Below, one piece after another: positions 7,438-16,508 of a stretch of 64,000 nucleotides of DNA. The stretch comes from Microbulbifer harenosus (lineage in GTDB: Bacteria > Pseudomonadota > Gammaproteobacteria > Pseudomonadales > Cellvibrionaceae): contig NZ_VANI01000010.1 in NCBI RefSeq assembly GCF_005771435.1, positions 62,001 to 126,000 of the forward strand, in the 5' to 3' direction. Position numbers and translations under genes: made by a program. A model generated the notes under the pieces. That model was not told where the DNA came from. It saw nothing but the letters and a program-made list of their open reading frames with translations, and made no database searches. Within the stretch, counting starts at the first letter, position 1, and each line of letters opens with the position of its first letter.

Positions 7438-9102
7438 ATGGCTGAATACGTCTTTACCATGAACCGCGTGGGCAAGGTTGTTCCTCCCAAGCGCGAAATC
7501 CTGAAAGATATTTCCCTGTCCTTCTTCCCCGGCGCCAAAATCGGCGTACTGGGCCTGAACGGCGCCGGTAAATCCACCCTGCTGCGCATCATGGCCGGCG
7601 TGGATCAGGACTATAACGGCGAAGCCCGCGCCATGCCCGGTATCAAGGTCGGCTACCTGCCCCAGGAGCCGCAGCTGGACCCGGCCAAGAACGTACGCGG
7701 CAACGTGGAAGACGGCGTGCGTGAGGCTATCGACGCCCTCGCCGGCCTGGAGCAGGTTTACGCCGACTACGCCGAACCCGATGCCGACTTCGATGCACTG
7801 GCCAAGAAACAGCAGAAATTCGAAGACATTATCCAGGCCTGGGATGCGCACAACCTCGAGCACCGTCTCGAAGTGGCCGCCGACGCCCTGCGCCTGCCGC
7901 CGTGGGATGCGGATGTAAACAACCTGTCCGGCGGTGAAAAGCGCCGCGTGGCCCTGTGCCGCCTGCTGCTGTCGCGCCCGGACATGCTGCTGCTGGACGA
8001 ACCCACCAACCACCTGGACGCGGAATCCGTGTACTGGCTGGAGCGTTTCCTGCACGACTTCGACGGCACCGTGGTGGCAATTACCCACGACCGCTACTTC
8101 CTCGACAACGTCGCCGGCTGGATTCTGGAACTGGACCGCGGCCACGGCATTCCGTGGGAAGGCAACTACACCACCTGGCTGGAGCAGAAAGAGAAGCGCC
8201 TGGAGCAGGAACAGAAGGGTGAACAGGCCCGCGCCAAGGCCATGCAGAAAGAACTGGAGTGGGCCCGCCAGAATCCAAAAGGCCGTCAGTCCAAGAGCAA
8301 GGCGCGTCTCGCCCGTTTGGAAGAAATGCAGTCGCAGGAATTCCAGGCCCGCAACGAGACCAACGAAATCTACATTCCGCCGGGTGAACGCCTGGGCGAC
8401 AACGTGATTGAATTCAACAACGTGTCCAAGGGCTTCGGCGACCGCCTGCTGATCGACAACCTGTCGTTCCGCGTACCCAAGGGCGCGATTGTCGGTATCG
8501 TCGGCGGCAACGGCGCGGGTAAATCCACCCTGTTCCGCATGATCAACGGCAAAGAGCAGCCGGATTCCGGTGAGATCAAAATCGGGGAAACCGTGCAGAT
8601 CGCCAGCGTTGACCAGAGCCGCGAAAACCTGGACAACAACAAGACCGTGTGGGAATGCATTTCCGACGGCCACGACATTCTCAAGATCAACAACTACGAA
8701 GTGGGCTCGCGCAACTATATTGGCCGTTTCAACTTCAAGGGCAGTGATCAGCAGAAACGTGTGGGCGAACTCTCCGGCGGTGAGCGCGGCCGCCTGCACC
8801 TGGCCTACACCCTGAAACAGGGCGCCAACGTGCTGTTGCTGGACGAACCGTCCAACGACCTGGATATCGAAACCCTGCGCGCCCTGGAAGAAGCCCTGCT
8901 GAGCTTCCCCGGCTGCGCCATGGTGATCTCGCACGACCGCTGGTTCCTCGACCGCGTGGCGACTCACATCCTGGCCTACGAAGGCGACAGCAGTGTGGTG
9001 TTCTTTGAAGGCAACTACACCGAGTACCACGAGGACTTCGTGAAGCGGAATGGAGAGAATGCCACGCCGCATCGGATGCAGTATAAGAAGTTGAAGACCT
9101 GA
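7438..9102 (+). CDS. ettA: Energy-dependent translational throttle protein EttA (ABC-F ATPase)
   Basis: A 554-residue soluble ABC-F protein with two ATPase halves: Walker A GLNGAGKS and GGNGAGKS, signatures LSGGEKRRV and LSGGERGRL, Walker B runs ending LLLDEP. A charged coiled linker (KEKRLEQEQKGEQARAKAM) and the YIPPGERLGD segment typical of EttA lie between the halves. EttA binds the ribosomal E site and tunes entry into elongation according to ATP/ADP. Length and start (MAEYVFTMNRVGK) match the family. It ends in a strong terminator at 9131. It is a housekeeping gene separating the left part from the polysaccharide genes. Confidence 0.96.
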   Translation: MAEYVFTMNRVGKVVPPKREILKDISLSFFPGAKIGVLGLNGAGKSTLLRIMAGVDQDYNGEARAMPGIKVGYLPQEPQLDPAKNVRGNVEDGVREAIDALAGLEQVYADYAEPDADFDALAKKQQKFEDIIQAWDAHNLEHRLEVAADALRLPPWDADVNNLSGGEKRRVALCRLLLSRPDMLLLDEPTNHLDAESVYWLERFLHDFDGTVVAITHDRYFLDNVAGWILELDRGHGIPWEGNYTTWLEQKEKRLEQEQKGEQARAKAMQKELEWARQNPKGRQSKSKARLARLEEMQSQEFQARNETNEIYIPPGERLGDNVIEFNNVSKGFGDRLLIDNLSFRVPKGAIVGIVGGNGAGKSTLFRMINGKEQPDSGEIKIGETVQIASVDQSRENLDNNKTVWECISDGHDILKINNYEVGSRNYIGRFNFKGSDQQKRVGELSGGERGRLHLAYTLKQGANVLLLDEPSNDLDIETLRALEEALLSFPGCAMVISHDRWFLDRVATHILAYEGDSSVVFFEGNYTEYHEDFVKRNGENATPHRMQYKKLKT

Positions 9103-9130
9103 TAGTTCTTCGACCCACAGTAGAATCATG

Positions 9131-9155
9131 AAGCCCGCATACGCGGGCTTTTTTT
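9131..9155 (+). terminator. Rho-independent terminator of ettA
   Basis: The perfect stem aagcccgc/gcgggctt with loop atac is followed by a T-run, 28 bases after the ettA stop codon. Confidence 0.9.
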
Positions 9156-9210
9156 ATGTGCAATGACTGTGGAACTCGAGTTCAACACCATCCCTCAAAG
9201 CCCCGGCAAC

Positions 9211-9235
9211 AAAAAAGGCAGCCCGAAGGCTGCCT
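9211..9235 (-). terminator. Rho-independent terminator of the TonB receptor gene
   Basis: Read on the minus strand, the stem aggcagcc/ggctgcct (9216-9235) is followed by a run of six T. It lies 34 bases beyond the receptor stop codon. Together with the ettA terminator it separates the two convergent units. Confidence 0.88.
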
Positions 9236-9268
9236 GAAGAGGGTCACGATACCAATCAGAAAGAACGA

Positions 9269-12097
9269 TTAAAATGAGTAACGGGCGCCCAGGGCGAAGG
9301 TGCGGCTGAAGATGGCGTTGCCCAGGTTATAAACCGACTGGTTTTCGTAGTAGCTACGATATTCTTCGTCGGTCAGGTTGGTCGCATCGAAGGTAACGAC
9401 AAAATTGTCATTAACATCGTAGCTCGCCTGGAAATCCATGCTGACTTCAGCCTCGCGATATACGCCCAGGGGGTTCGCGAACGATCGCGCTTCGTAGTTC
9501 GCCAGGAAGTCATCACGCCATACGTAGGAAAGACGCATATCGAGGTCGTTCTTATCGTATGCCAACACAACGCTGTAGGAGGAATCGGAAACGCCGAAGA
9601 TCGGGGTGTCATCCATTCCTATCAGCTTGCCAGTCAGGTCGTCGTAAATCGGTACTTCCTGCTCGGAGTCCAACATCGTATAACTGGCCTGAATCCCAAA
9701 ACCGTCCAGCAGGCCCGGCAGGTTTTCCGGGAAGTAAGTTGCACCCAACTCCAGCCCCTGCAGCACACCGTTGGAGGTGTTGCCCGGGGTGGTCAGGATA
9801 TAACGGGAGGGTTCATCCTCAGTTTCAGCCTGATGTGTAACGTAACTCTTCGCGTCGTAGAAGAAGCCTTCGATATCACGGCGGAATACCGTGCCATAGA
9901 GTGCACTTGCATCGGCAAAGTACCACTCCAGAGACAGGTCGTAGTTCTGGGATTCCACCGGCTCCAGATCCGGATTACCGGCCGTGGCGGTACCGTTGGC
10001 ATCGGTTACCGTGGGAGAGTAATTGATCCATGGGTTCAGCTGAGTGAAACCCGGACGCTGCAAGGTACTGGTATAGGCAAAGCGTGCAATAAGATCATCA
10101 GTGATTCCATAGCGCACTGTGAAAGTGGGTAGCAGTTTGGAGTTGCTGCCGCTACCAGTCTCGGGCGCAGCATTGCCATTCTCATCAAGCTGGGCAACAT
10201 CAAAGAACGTCATATCGCGAGAGGTGTGGACATAACGCACACCGAACTGGCCATCCAGGATATGGCCGGCGATATCAAACTCGTAATCCGCTTGCGCGTA
10301 AACGGAAGTGGTATCTTCATCCAATTCGAAGGTGGTCAAGGCCTGCTCTGCAGTCAGACCATAAAGCGCACGGAACTCATCGATGTTGTCGCGAATATAG
10401 TGCCCATTGGGCGCCGCCCATGACAGTGGGATATCCGCGCGACCATCGTAGAAATTCTTGTTGATGCTGACCAGGTTGTCATTGAACTCAGCAGCATTAC
10501 GTCCCAGGAATCCTTCCTGCCCGCGAGTTGCTTCGGAGGCAAAACGCCCTTCATGACGCAAACCAAAGTTCACCAGATTGATCGGCCCCCAATCTACATC
10601 CAGCTCTCCGTCCAGCTTGAAGGTCACCGCATCGCCTTCGCGACTGCCGCCGTTGTCATACAGCTGGGCAACATTCCACTGAGCGGCATCGGTCAGGTCA
10701 CTCTCGTCCACATCCGGTGTTTCCGGATTGTCGTAGAACTCCAGCGCCGGCTCCCCGTTGCCGGTATTGAAATCCACACCGAGACCATAGGCAACGCGAT
10801 CAAATCGCATCGCGATGAAACTCTCTTCATAGGTACTGTCTTGATAGATCAGCTCGGAAGAAAGACGGAAGCTGTCGCTGATGTCCCAGTTGCCCCCCAA
10901 GGCATAGACAAAGCTGTCGGTTTTACCACTCAGGATGTCGCCGCTGGTGAAACCATAGGGTGCGGCCACATCGCGACTCTTGACCACATTGGTGCCATCA
11001 AACAGCTCAACTTCACCGCCCCTCGGCAGGTGAGAGTTGTCTCCCCACCAGTCCACGAAAGTGAAATTCAGGGAGTTGAATGACTCATTGCGATAGCCGT
11101 TATAAAAGGCTTCGAACAAGTACTCGGAAGTTTCATTCGGAGCCCACTGCAGGGAGATATTTGCGGCCGGGCGCTCACGCTTACCGGTAAAATCCGAGGC
11201 AAATACGGCATCACGCCCCAGAATATACTCAACCTCTTCGCCATTCATGGTCAGCGTAGAGCCTGCGCCATATGGCAAGCCACTTTCCAGGCCGGGCTCC
11301 CACACGGGGCTTTCGGCCACACGATCATCATCAGTCTGGATACGCTCATAAGGCACCCATCCCTCCGGCGCATCGCCGGTTACAAACGGAACCGCGGCGC
11401 CCGGAGTAATACTCTGGTCGCGATAGTTGGTTTCCGCGTAAGACACGTTCACCAGCGCGCCAAACTTGCCGAAGCCTCCTTCCCAGGAGTTGGCAAACAG
11501 GCCACTGAAGTTGGGATCCGTAGAGTCGGCCTGCTCTTGATAAATTCCGCGGCCAGCCAGTACCACTTTACTGCCGTCGAAATCAAATGGTCGGTTGGTG
11601 CGAATGTCGATCTGCCCGGCAATACCACTGGAAATCTGGGAAGCCGCGCGAGTTTTGTAAACTTCAACACCCCGCAACAGGCTGGCGGGAATATCGGCCA
11701 GCGCGACGGAGCGACCGGATGCCGTGAAAATCTGGCGGCCATTTACGGTAGTTGTCACATCGCTCAGGCCGCGGATGGCGACGGTAGAAACTTCGCCGGC
11801 TCCGCGATCTGTTACCTGTACGCCGGTTACACGCTGGAGGGCTTCCACTACGTTGTTGTCTGGGAATTTGCCAATGTCTTCCGCAACAATGGAATCCACA
11901 ATCTGGAACTTGTCCCGCTTGATATCAATCGCTTTGGACAAACTCGCCCGAACACCTGTCACCACCACTTCTTCAAGTGCCGTTGACTCATCAAACTCCG
12001 CATCGTACTTAGTATCCTGAGCCTGCACTGCACTGCTCATACCGCCGAGTGCCGTTGCCATGGCGATGGACGAACTCAATAGGTGTCGCTTGAACAT
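9269..12097 (-). CDS. TonB-dependent receptor of the carbohydrate (oar/Caulobacter-type) group
   Basis: A 942-residue outer-membrane receptor with a clear signal peptide (MFKRHLLSSSIAMATALGG... cleaved after AVQAQ). The mature N-terminus contains ALEEVVVTGVRASLSKAID, the plug region FPDNNVVEALQRVTGVQVTDRGAGE, and the protein ends FALGARYSF. This pattern is typical of the large receptors that carry plant oligosaccharides in Caulobacter, Xanthomonas and Cellvibrio relatives. The start at 12097 follows a gggagaga ribosome site. The gene diverges from a GH43 arabinanase-like lipoprotein gene across a 923-base control region, so an arabino-oligosaccharide substrate is inferred but not shown. Confidence 0.9.
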   Translation of the reverse strand: MFKRHLLSSSIAMATALGGMSSAVQAQDTKYDAEFDESTALEEVVVTGVRASLSKAIDIKRDKFQIVDSIVAEDIGKFPDNNVVEALQRVTGVQVTDRGAGEVSTVAIRGLSDVTTTVNGRQIFTASGRSVALADIPASLLRGVEVYKTRAASQISSGIAGQIDIRTNRPFDFDGSKVVLAGRGIYQEQADSTDPNFSGLFANSWEGGFGKFGALVNVSYAETNYRDQSITPGAAVPFVTGDAPEGWVPYERIQTDDDRVAESPVWEPGLESGLPYGAGSTLTMNGEEVEYILGRDAVFASDFTGKRERPAANISLQWAPNETSEYLFEAFYNGYRNESFNSLNFTFVDWWGDNSHLPRGGEVELFDGTNVVKSRDVAAPYGFTSGDILSGKTDSFVYALGGNWDISDSFRLSSELIYQDSTYEESFIAMRFDRVAYGLGVDFNTGNGEPALEFYDNPETPDVDESDLTDAAQWNVAQLYDNGGSREGDAVTFKLDGELDVDWGPINLVNFGLRHEGRFASEATRGQEGFLGRNAAEFNDNLVSINKNFYDGRADIPLSWAAPNGHYIRDNIDEFRALYGLTAEQALTTFELDEDTTSVYAQADYEFDIAGHILDGQFGVRYVHTSRDMTFFDVAQLDENGNAAPETGSGSNSKLLPTFTVRYGITDDLIARFAYTSTLQRPGFTQLNPWINYSPTVTDANGTATAGNPDLEPVESQNYDLSLEWYFADASALYGTVFRRDIEGFFYDAKSYVTHQAETEDEPSRYILTTPGNTSNGVLQGLELGATYFPENLPGLLDGFGIQASYTMLDSEQEVPIYDDLTGKLIGMDDTPIFGVSDSSYSVVLAYDKNDLDMRLSYVWRDDFLANYEARSFANPLGVYREAEVSMDFQASYDVNDNFVVTFDATNLTDEEYRSYYENQSVYNLGNAIFSRTFALGARYSF

Positions 12098-13020
12098 ATT
12101 ATCTCTCCCATCTTGGGTGTTTTTATTGTGTTGCCGAATTCCGGAGAGGGCGGGCACCGCTCCCGGTTTTTCCACGCTGAACCTCTGCGTGGGCTTTGGC
12201 CAGTGATCAGCCAGACGAGCGTGCCGGCCACTGGATGGCGGCGGGTCTCGCTCCGCTGACGAATCGCGGGCATCAAGGGATTAATCGCTCTGAGAGCACA
12301 AACCCCATTCGGTATCGGGCAGATGAGAGCCATACTGGCTGATTGGGCAGGCAACAGACGACTGATGCAGCCCCTGAAGGGCGCGGGGAAGCCGTCTCTC
12401 GCACATCGCTTGTCTTCGACTCTCTTATTATTCGGTGCTCATCTCGGCCAGGCCGGCTCGCACTCTCTTATATTCGGTGTCGGTCCTATGGCTGCCACGC
12501 AGTCGCTGCCAGACAGGGTCAGGAGTATTTACACCTATTTGTATTACTTTTTGGCATCCTAGCCCCTTAATTCGACCTCGTCAACGACGTTTTTTCGCTT
12601 TTTGTTATACAAAATGATATTTGAGAGTGAAAAATCGCCGAATCATACGCGTTGTAACCAGATTGCTTGGCTGGCAGCCCGGGAACCAACGACTTTCCTC
12701 CTATCTTACCGAACGACCTGCCAGAATGACGCACAATTCCTCATTAACCGTGCAATAAATCAACATCCACCGCAAGGCTTCAGCACTAAGCAGCATTACT
12801 CCCATACAGCAGCGGGAATTTTGCCCGTATATTCGTCACTCAATCAAAATATTATTGTAATACCATATTCTTATTGGCAAGATTCATGGCTACCCATGCC
12901 GGGGTGGCGGCGAAGCTGCTGCCGACACCGACAGCTCGCTGGGCACTGCGGTTTTGAGTGCGCACGAGGGGCAATAGCAGAGAGAAACTCCAGATAATAA
13001 ATAAAAGAGGGATTCCCCCC
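12098..13020. other. Long divergent intergenic region with repeated motifs
   Basis: A 923-base stretch between the receptor (minus) and the GH43 lipoprotein (plus) without a convincing gene. It holds an imperfect direct repeat, actctctta plus tattcggtg, at about 12419-12437 and 12462-12479, and two oppositely oriented copies of a TTTGTATWAC motif at 12538 and 12604. It becomes AT-rich towards 12840-12880. Open frames here have no plausible composition or ribosome sites. It probably carries both promoters and long leader sequences. Confidence 0.6.
12538..12613. promoter_or_regulatory. Inverted pair of TTTGTATWAC motifs
   Basis: The word tttgtattac (12538-12547) and the inverted form gttatacaaa (12604-12613, i.e. 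tttgtataac on the other strand) face each other in the divergent region. The second sits in a local palindrome, tttgt-tat-acaaa. A related word, attgtatgac, lies upstream of the arabinonate dehydratase gene at 52579. The shape resembles GntR-family operators; the regulator is not in the window. This is pattern reading only. Confidence 0.4.
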
Positions 13021-16000
13021 ATGAAAAGCAACCAGCGGGCCAGCTACCAGGCTCTAGTGCTATCCACCATTCTTTTAACCACAGGATGTCTTGACTCAGA
13101 TTCCGGCGGCGGCGATGGCCCTATCGTCAAACCACAGCCCGATCCCCAACCGGAGCGCCCCAGGGTTCCAGATACAGCAGACCCCACCGCCGAAGCATCG
13201 GCAATCCTCTATAACGACATGCCTGTGCACGATCCCTCGGTAATCCGCGACGATGACGGTGTGTTTTACGTATTTGGCTCCCACCTGGCCGCGGCCAGGT
13301 CCCGTGATCTGATGATCTGGGAAGAGGTTGCGCCCGGGATAACCGCGGATACGGTCGACCAGAACAAACTGTTCAATACCTACTCCAGCGAAATCTCCGA
13401 AGGCATCGAGTGGGTAGGCGGCCACAAAGGATCCTGGGCTGCGGACGTAATCAAGCTGAACGACGGCAGGTACTATTTCTATTACAACCACTGCGCCAAT
13501 CCCGAGAGCGAGACCGGCGACTGCAATACGCCCCGCTCTTATCTGGGGGTCGCGGTTTCTGAAAGCATTGAGGGCCCTTACACCGATCTCGGTATTTTTC
13601 TGCGCTCTGGCCTCACGGCCGAGGAAGTAGCCGCGGGCTATGGACCAGAGGGCTTTAGCGAAACCGAATACAACGCCTGGATACACCCCAACGCCATCGA
13701 CCCGGATGTCTTCCACGATAAAGACGGCAAACTGTGGATGACCTACGGCTCCTATTCCGGCGGCATCTTCATTCTGGAAATGGACGAGACTACCGGCAAA
13801 CCGCTCCCTGGTCAGGGGTATGGCAAGCACCTCACCGGCGGTGACCACAGTGCCATCGAAGGCACCTACATGCTGTACAGCCCGGAGAGCGATTACTACT
13901 ACCTGTTTATGTCCTTCGGCGGCTTCGTCTCCACCGACGGCTATAACATCCGCGTAGCGCGCTCCAAAAACCCGGACGGTCCTTTCCTGGACGCCGAAGG
14001 CAATGACATGGTCGATGCCCGCGGCAATTGGGACAGTATTGCCCCCTACGGTGTGAAGCTGATGGGCGGGTTTGAATTCGAATCCGACGTGGGCGACACC
14101 GTGGCCAGCCGCGGTTACCTGGCCCCCGGCCACAATTCCGCCTATTACGATGCAAACACCGGCAAGCATTTGCTGATTGCGCATACCCGCTTCCCGAACC
14201 GTGGCGAACAGCACTCTGTGCGGGTGCACGAGCTGTATGTGAACGCCGATGGCTGGCTGGTGGCGTCGCCGCAGCGCTATGCGCCCATTGCCGGCGACAA
14301 CATTGTCGACAGCAATGATCTGAACGGCACCTACAAGCTCATCAATCACGGCAAGGATATAAACCGCACCGCCAAGCCCACGCACTACGTCACCCTGAAT
14401 GACGACGGCACGATCAGCGGCGAGGTCAGCGGTGAATATGCGCACAATGTAGAAAATCCGGAACGGATCAGCTTCACACTAAACATCGACGGTACAAGCG
14501 TCACTTATCAGGGGGTAACCCAGTGGCAGTGGAGCGAAGTGTCGGACAGTCTGGTACCGGTATTCACCGCCGTGTCTGGCAGCGGCGAGTCCATCTGGGG
14601 CTCGAAGATGGAGAGCCTGGCGGATTCGGAAGTGATGGCAAACATCAGCGACGCTCTTGTTCTGCCGGCCAGCAGCACCGATAACCGCCTGACCTTGCCC
14701 ACCCGCGGGACCCGCGCCGCAGAAATTACCTGGGCCAGTAGCAATGAGCAGGTGATAAAACCCAATGGCGATGTGGTGCGCCCCAATGTCGGCGCCGGAG
14801 ATCAGACCGTTACCCTGACCGCCACGATTGAGCTTAACGGCGCGACCAGCAGCAAGTCCTTCGACATCACCATCCCGCAACGACAGGCCTACAACCGCAC
14901 CGCCTGGTTCCCATTTGAAAACAACCTGACAGAATCCGCCGGCCGTTTCGATCCGGCTACTGAGACCGGCGACCGGATCAACAGCACCGGCACCATCGCC
15001 TACGGCGCAGGTCAGGCTGGAGAGGCACTGCTACTGGATGGCAGCAACGGGGTGCTCTTGCCGGAAGGGCTGATCAACAACTACGAGTACACGGTTTCCT
15101 TCTGGGCCAACCCCAGTATTGTCACCGGCTTTACTACCGCCTTCTTCGGCGCGGTAAACGAGCAGATAGATGCGAATAACGCACCCTACTCCAACAACTG
15201 GGTCAGTTTCCTGCCCCAGAGCTGGGACGGCAACACCATGCTGTGGAGCGGCAGCGAGGTCTGGTTCGACGGTTCCGCCGGCGAGCGTATCGCTGAGGGA
15301 ACCTGGACCCATATGGCCTTCTCCGTCAATAAAGGACTGGTGAATGTGTACCTGAACGGCGAGCAGAAATTCTCCGGAGGCAGCCTCAGCGATTTCTTCA
15401 GCAACAACACCGGAAAATTCGCCCTCGGCGTCAATTACTGGGATACGCCCTTTACTGGCATGATTGACGAGCTGAAGATTTACGAGGCCGCGCTGACTGC
15501 GGAAGAAGTCCGCTTCCTGGATATCGACAACAAATCTGATGCGGAGTTGTTGGCTTCCGCCGCAGCGATCCTCGATCTCGGCGACCTCTCCGCGATTGCC
15601 GAAAATATCCAGTTACCCGTTACCGGCCCATACGCCGCGGCCATTCACTGGACCTCGTCGGACCCCGCAGTAATCGAGGTATCCGGCGATACCGCAATCG
15701 TCACTCGCCCGCAAGGCACCGATGCGGAAGTTGCTCTTACCGCCATTGTGACCCTGAACGGCGCCCAGGAAACGAAGTCCTTCATCGCTACGGTGAAATC
15801 CTCCGGTCTGCCTGAACCCGTAGCCCACTATCGTTTTGAGCAGAATCTGGATGAAACCACCGGTAACTTCGGCAGTGGTACCGTGGTTGGCAAACTGATC
15901 AACGAAACCGGCGGAGCCATTACCTACGCCCAAGGTGTCATTGGCCAGGCTGCGGTATTCGACGGCGCTTCCGGTGTGGTACTGCCCGACAGCCTGATCG

Positions 16001-16443
16001 CGGATAACAACTACAGCTTCACCCTGTGGCTGAGCCCATCGGCGCTGACCGCCTATACCACCAGCTTCTTCGGCTGGGCCTCCGATTCCAGCTGGATCAG
16101 CCTGCTGCCCAACGGTTTCGGCAACGACACCATGTTGTGGTCCGGTACCGCTTGGTACGATGCCAACACCGGGGCACAGATTCCGCAGGATAACTGGAGC
16201 CAGCTGGCGGTAACCGTCAGTGGCGGGGACGTAAGTGTGTATATCAACGGTGAAAATGCCTTCAGTGGCAGTAACTTCCCGGATGTTTTCGGTCCTGCCG
16301 CCGAACGCCACTTCGCTCTCGGCGTAAACTTCTGGGATACACCTTACGCTGGCATGATGGACGAACTGAAAATCTACGCGGACGCGATCCCGGCATCTGA
16401 TATGGTAAAACTCTACGAAGCAGAATTGCTCGCCGAGCAATAA
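13021..16443 (+). CDS. Large GH43 arabinanase-like lipoprotein with Ig-like and LamG modules
   Basis: A 1140-residue lipoprotein: signal with lipobox TTGC, a Gly/Pro-rich linker, then a GH43 five-bladed propeller (about residues 60-430) with the three catalytic acids in VHDPSVIRDDD, AIDPDVFHD and HSAIEGTYM. Next come the small beta-barrel domain typical of extracellular endo-arabinanases (NDLNGTYKLINHG...), a bacterial Ig-like domain (ITWASSNEQVI), a LamG-like concanavalin domain (AWFPFENNLTE), a second Ig-like domain (IHWTSSDPAVIE) and a second LamG domain. The likely role is cell-surface cleavage of alpha-1,5-arabinan, with the LamG pair binding glycan. The ATG at 13021 starts the signal peptide. 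A serine hydrolase gene follows 65 bases later. Confidence 0.88.
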   Translation: MKSNQRASYQALVLSTILLTTGCLDSDSGGGDGPIVKPQPDPQPERPRVPDTADPTAEASAILYNDMPVHDPSVIRDDDGVFYVFGSHLAAARSRDLMIWEEVAPGITADTVDQNKLFNTYSSEISEGIEWVGGHKGSWAADVIKLNDGRYYFYYNHCANPESETGDCNTPRSYLGVAVSESIEGPYTDLGIFLRSGLTAEEVAAGYGPEGFSETEYNAWIHPNAIDPDVFHDKDGKLWMTYGSYSGGIFILEMDETTGKPLPGQGYGKHLTGGDHSAIEGTYMLYSPESDYYYLFMSFGGFVSTDGYNIRVARSKNPDGPFLDAEGNDMVDARGNWDSIAPYGVKLMGGFEFESDVGDTVASRGYLAPGHNSAYYDANTGKHLLIAHTRFPNRGEQHSVRVHELYVNADGWLVASPQRYAPIAGDNIVDSNDLNGTYKLINHGKDINRTAKPTHYVTLNDDGTISGEVSGEYAHNVENPERISFTLNIDGTSVTYQGVTQWQWSEVSDSLVPVFTAVSGSGESIWGSKMESLADSEVMANISDALVLPASSTDNRLTLPTRGTRAAEITWASSNEQVIKPNGDVVRPNVGAGDQTVTLTATIELNGATSSKSFDITIPQRQAYNRTAWFPFENNLTESAGRFDPATETGDRINSTGTIAYGAGQAGEALLLDGSNGVLLPEGLINNYEYTVSFWANPSIVTGFTTAFFGAVNEQIDANNAPYSNNWVSFLPQSWDGNTMLWSGSEVWFDGSAGERIAEGTWTHMAFSVNKGLVNVYLNGEQKFSGGSLSDFFSNNTGKFALGVNYWDTPFTGMIDELKIYEAALTAEEVRFLDIDNKSDAELLASAAAILDLGDLSAIAENIQLPVTGPYAAAIHWTSSDPAVIEVSGDTAIVTRPQGTDAEVALTAIVTLNGAQETKSFIATVKSSGLPEPVAHYRFEQNLDETTGNFGSGTVVGKLINETGGAITYAQGVIGQAAVFDGASGVVLPDSLIADNNYSFTLWLSPSALTAYTTSFFGWASDSSWISLLPNGFGNDTMLWSGTAWYDANTGAQIPQDNWSQLAVTVSGGDVSVYINGENAFSGSNFPDVFGPAAERHFALGVNFWDTPYAGMMDELKIYADAIPASDMVKLYEAELLAEQ

Positions 16444-16508
16444 GCTGCAGCGGCAAGGGTGCTCTCACGAGCGCCCTTTTCCAGCATCCAACAGGAAGGA
16501 AAAAATTT

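Noticed and set aside
12602-12997. A 131-codon open frame in the divergent intergenic region
   Set aside because: No ribosome site, unusual amino-acid composition, no family resemblance; the stretch looks like leader and promoter DNA of the GH43 gene.
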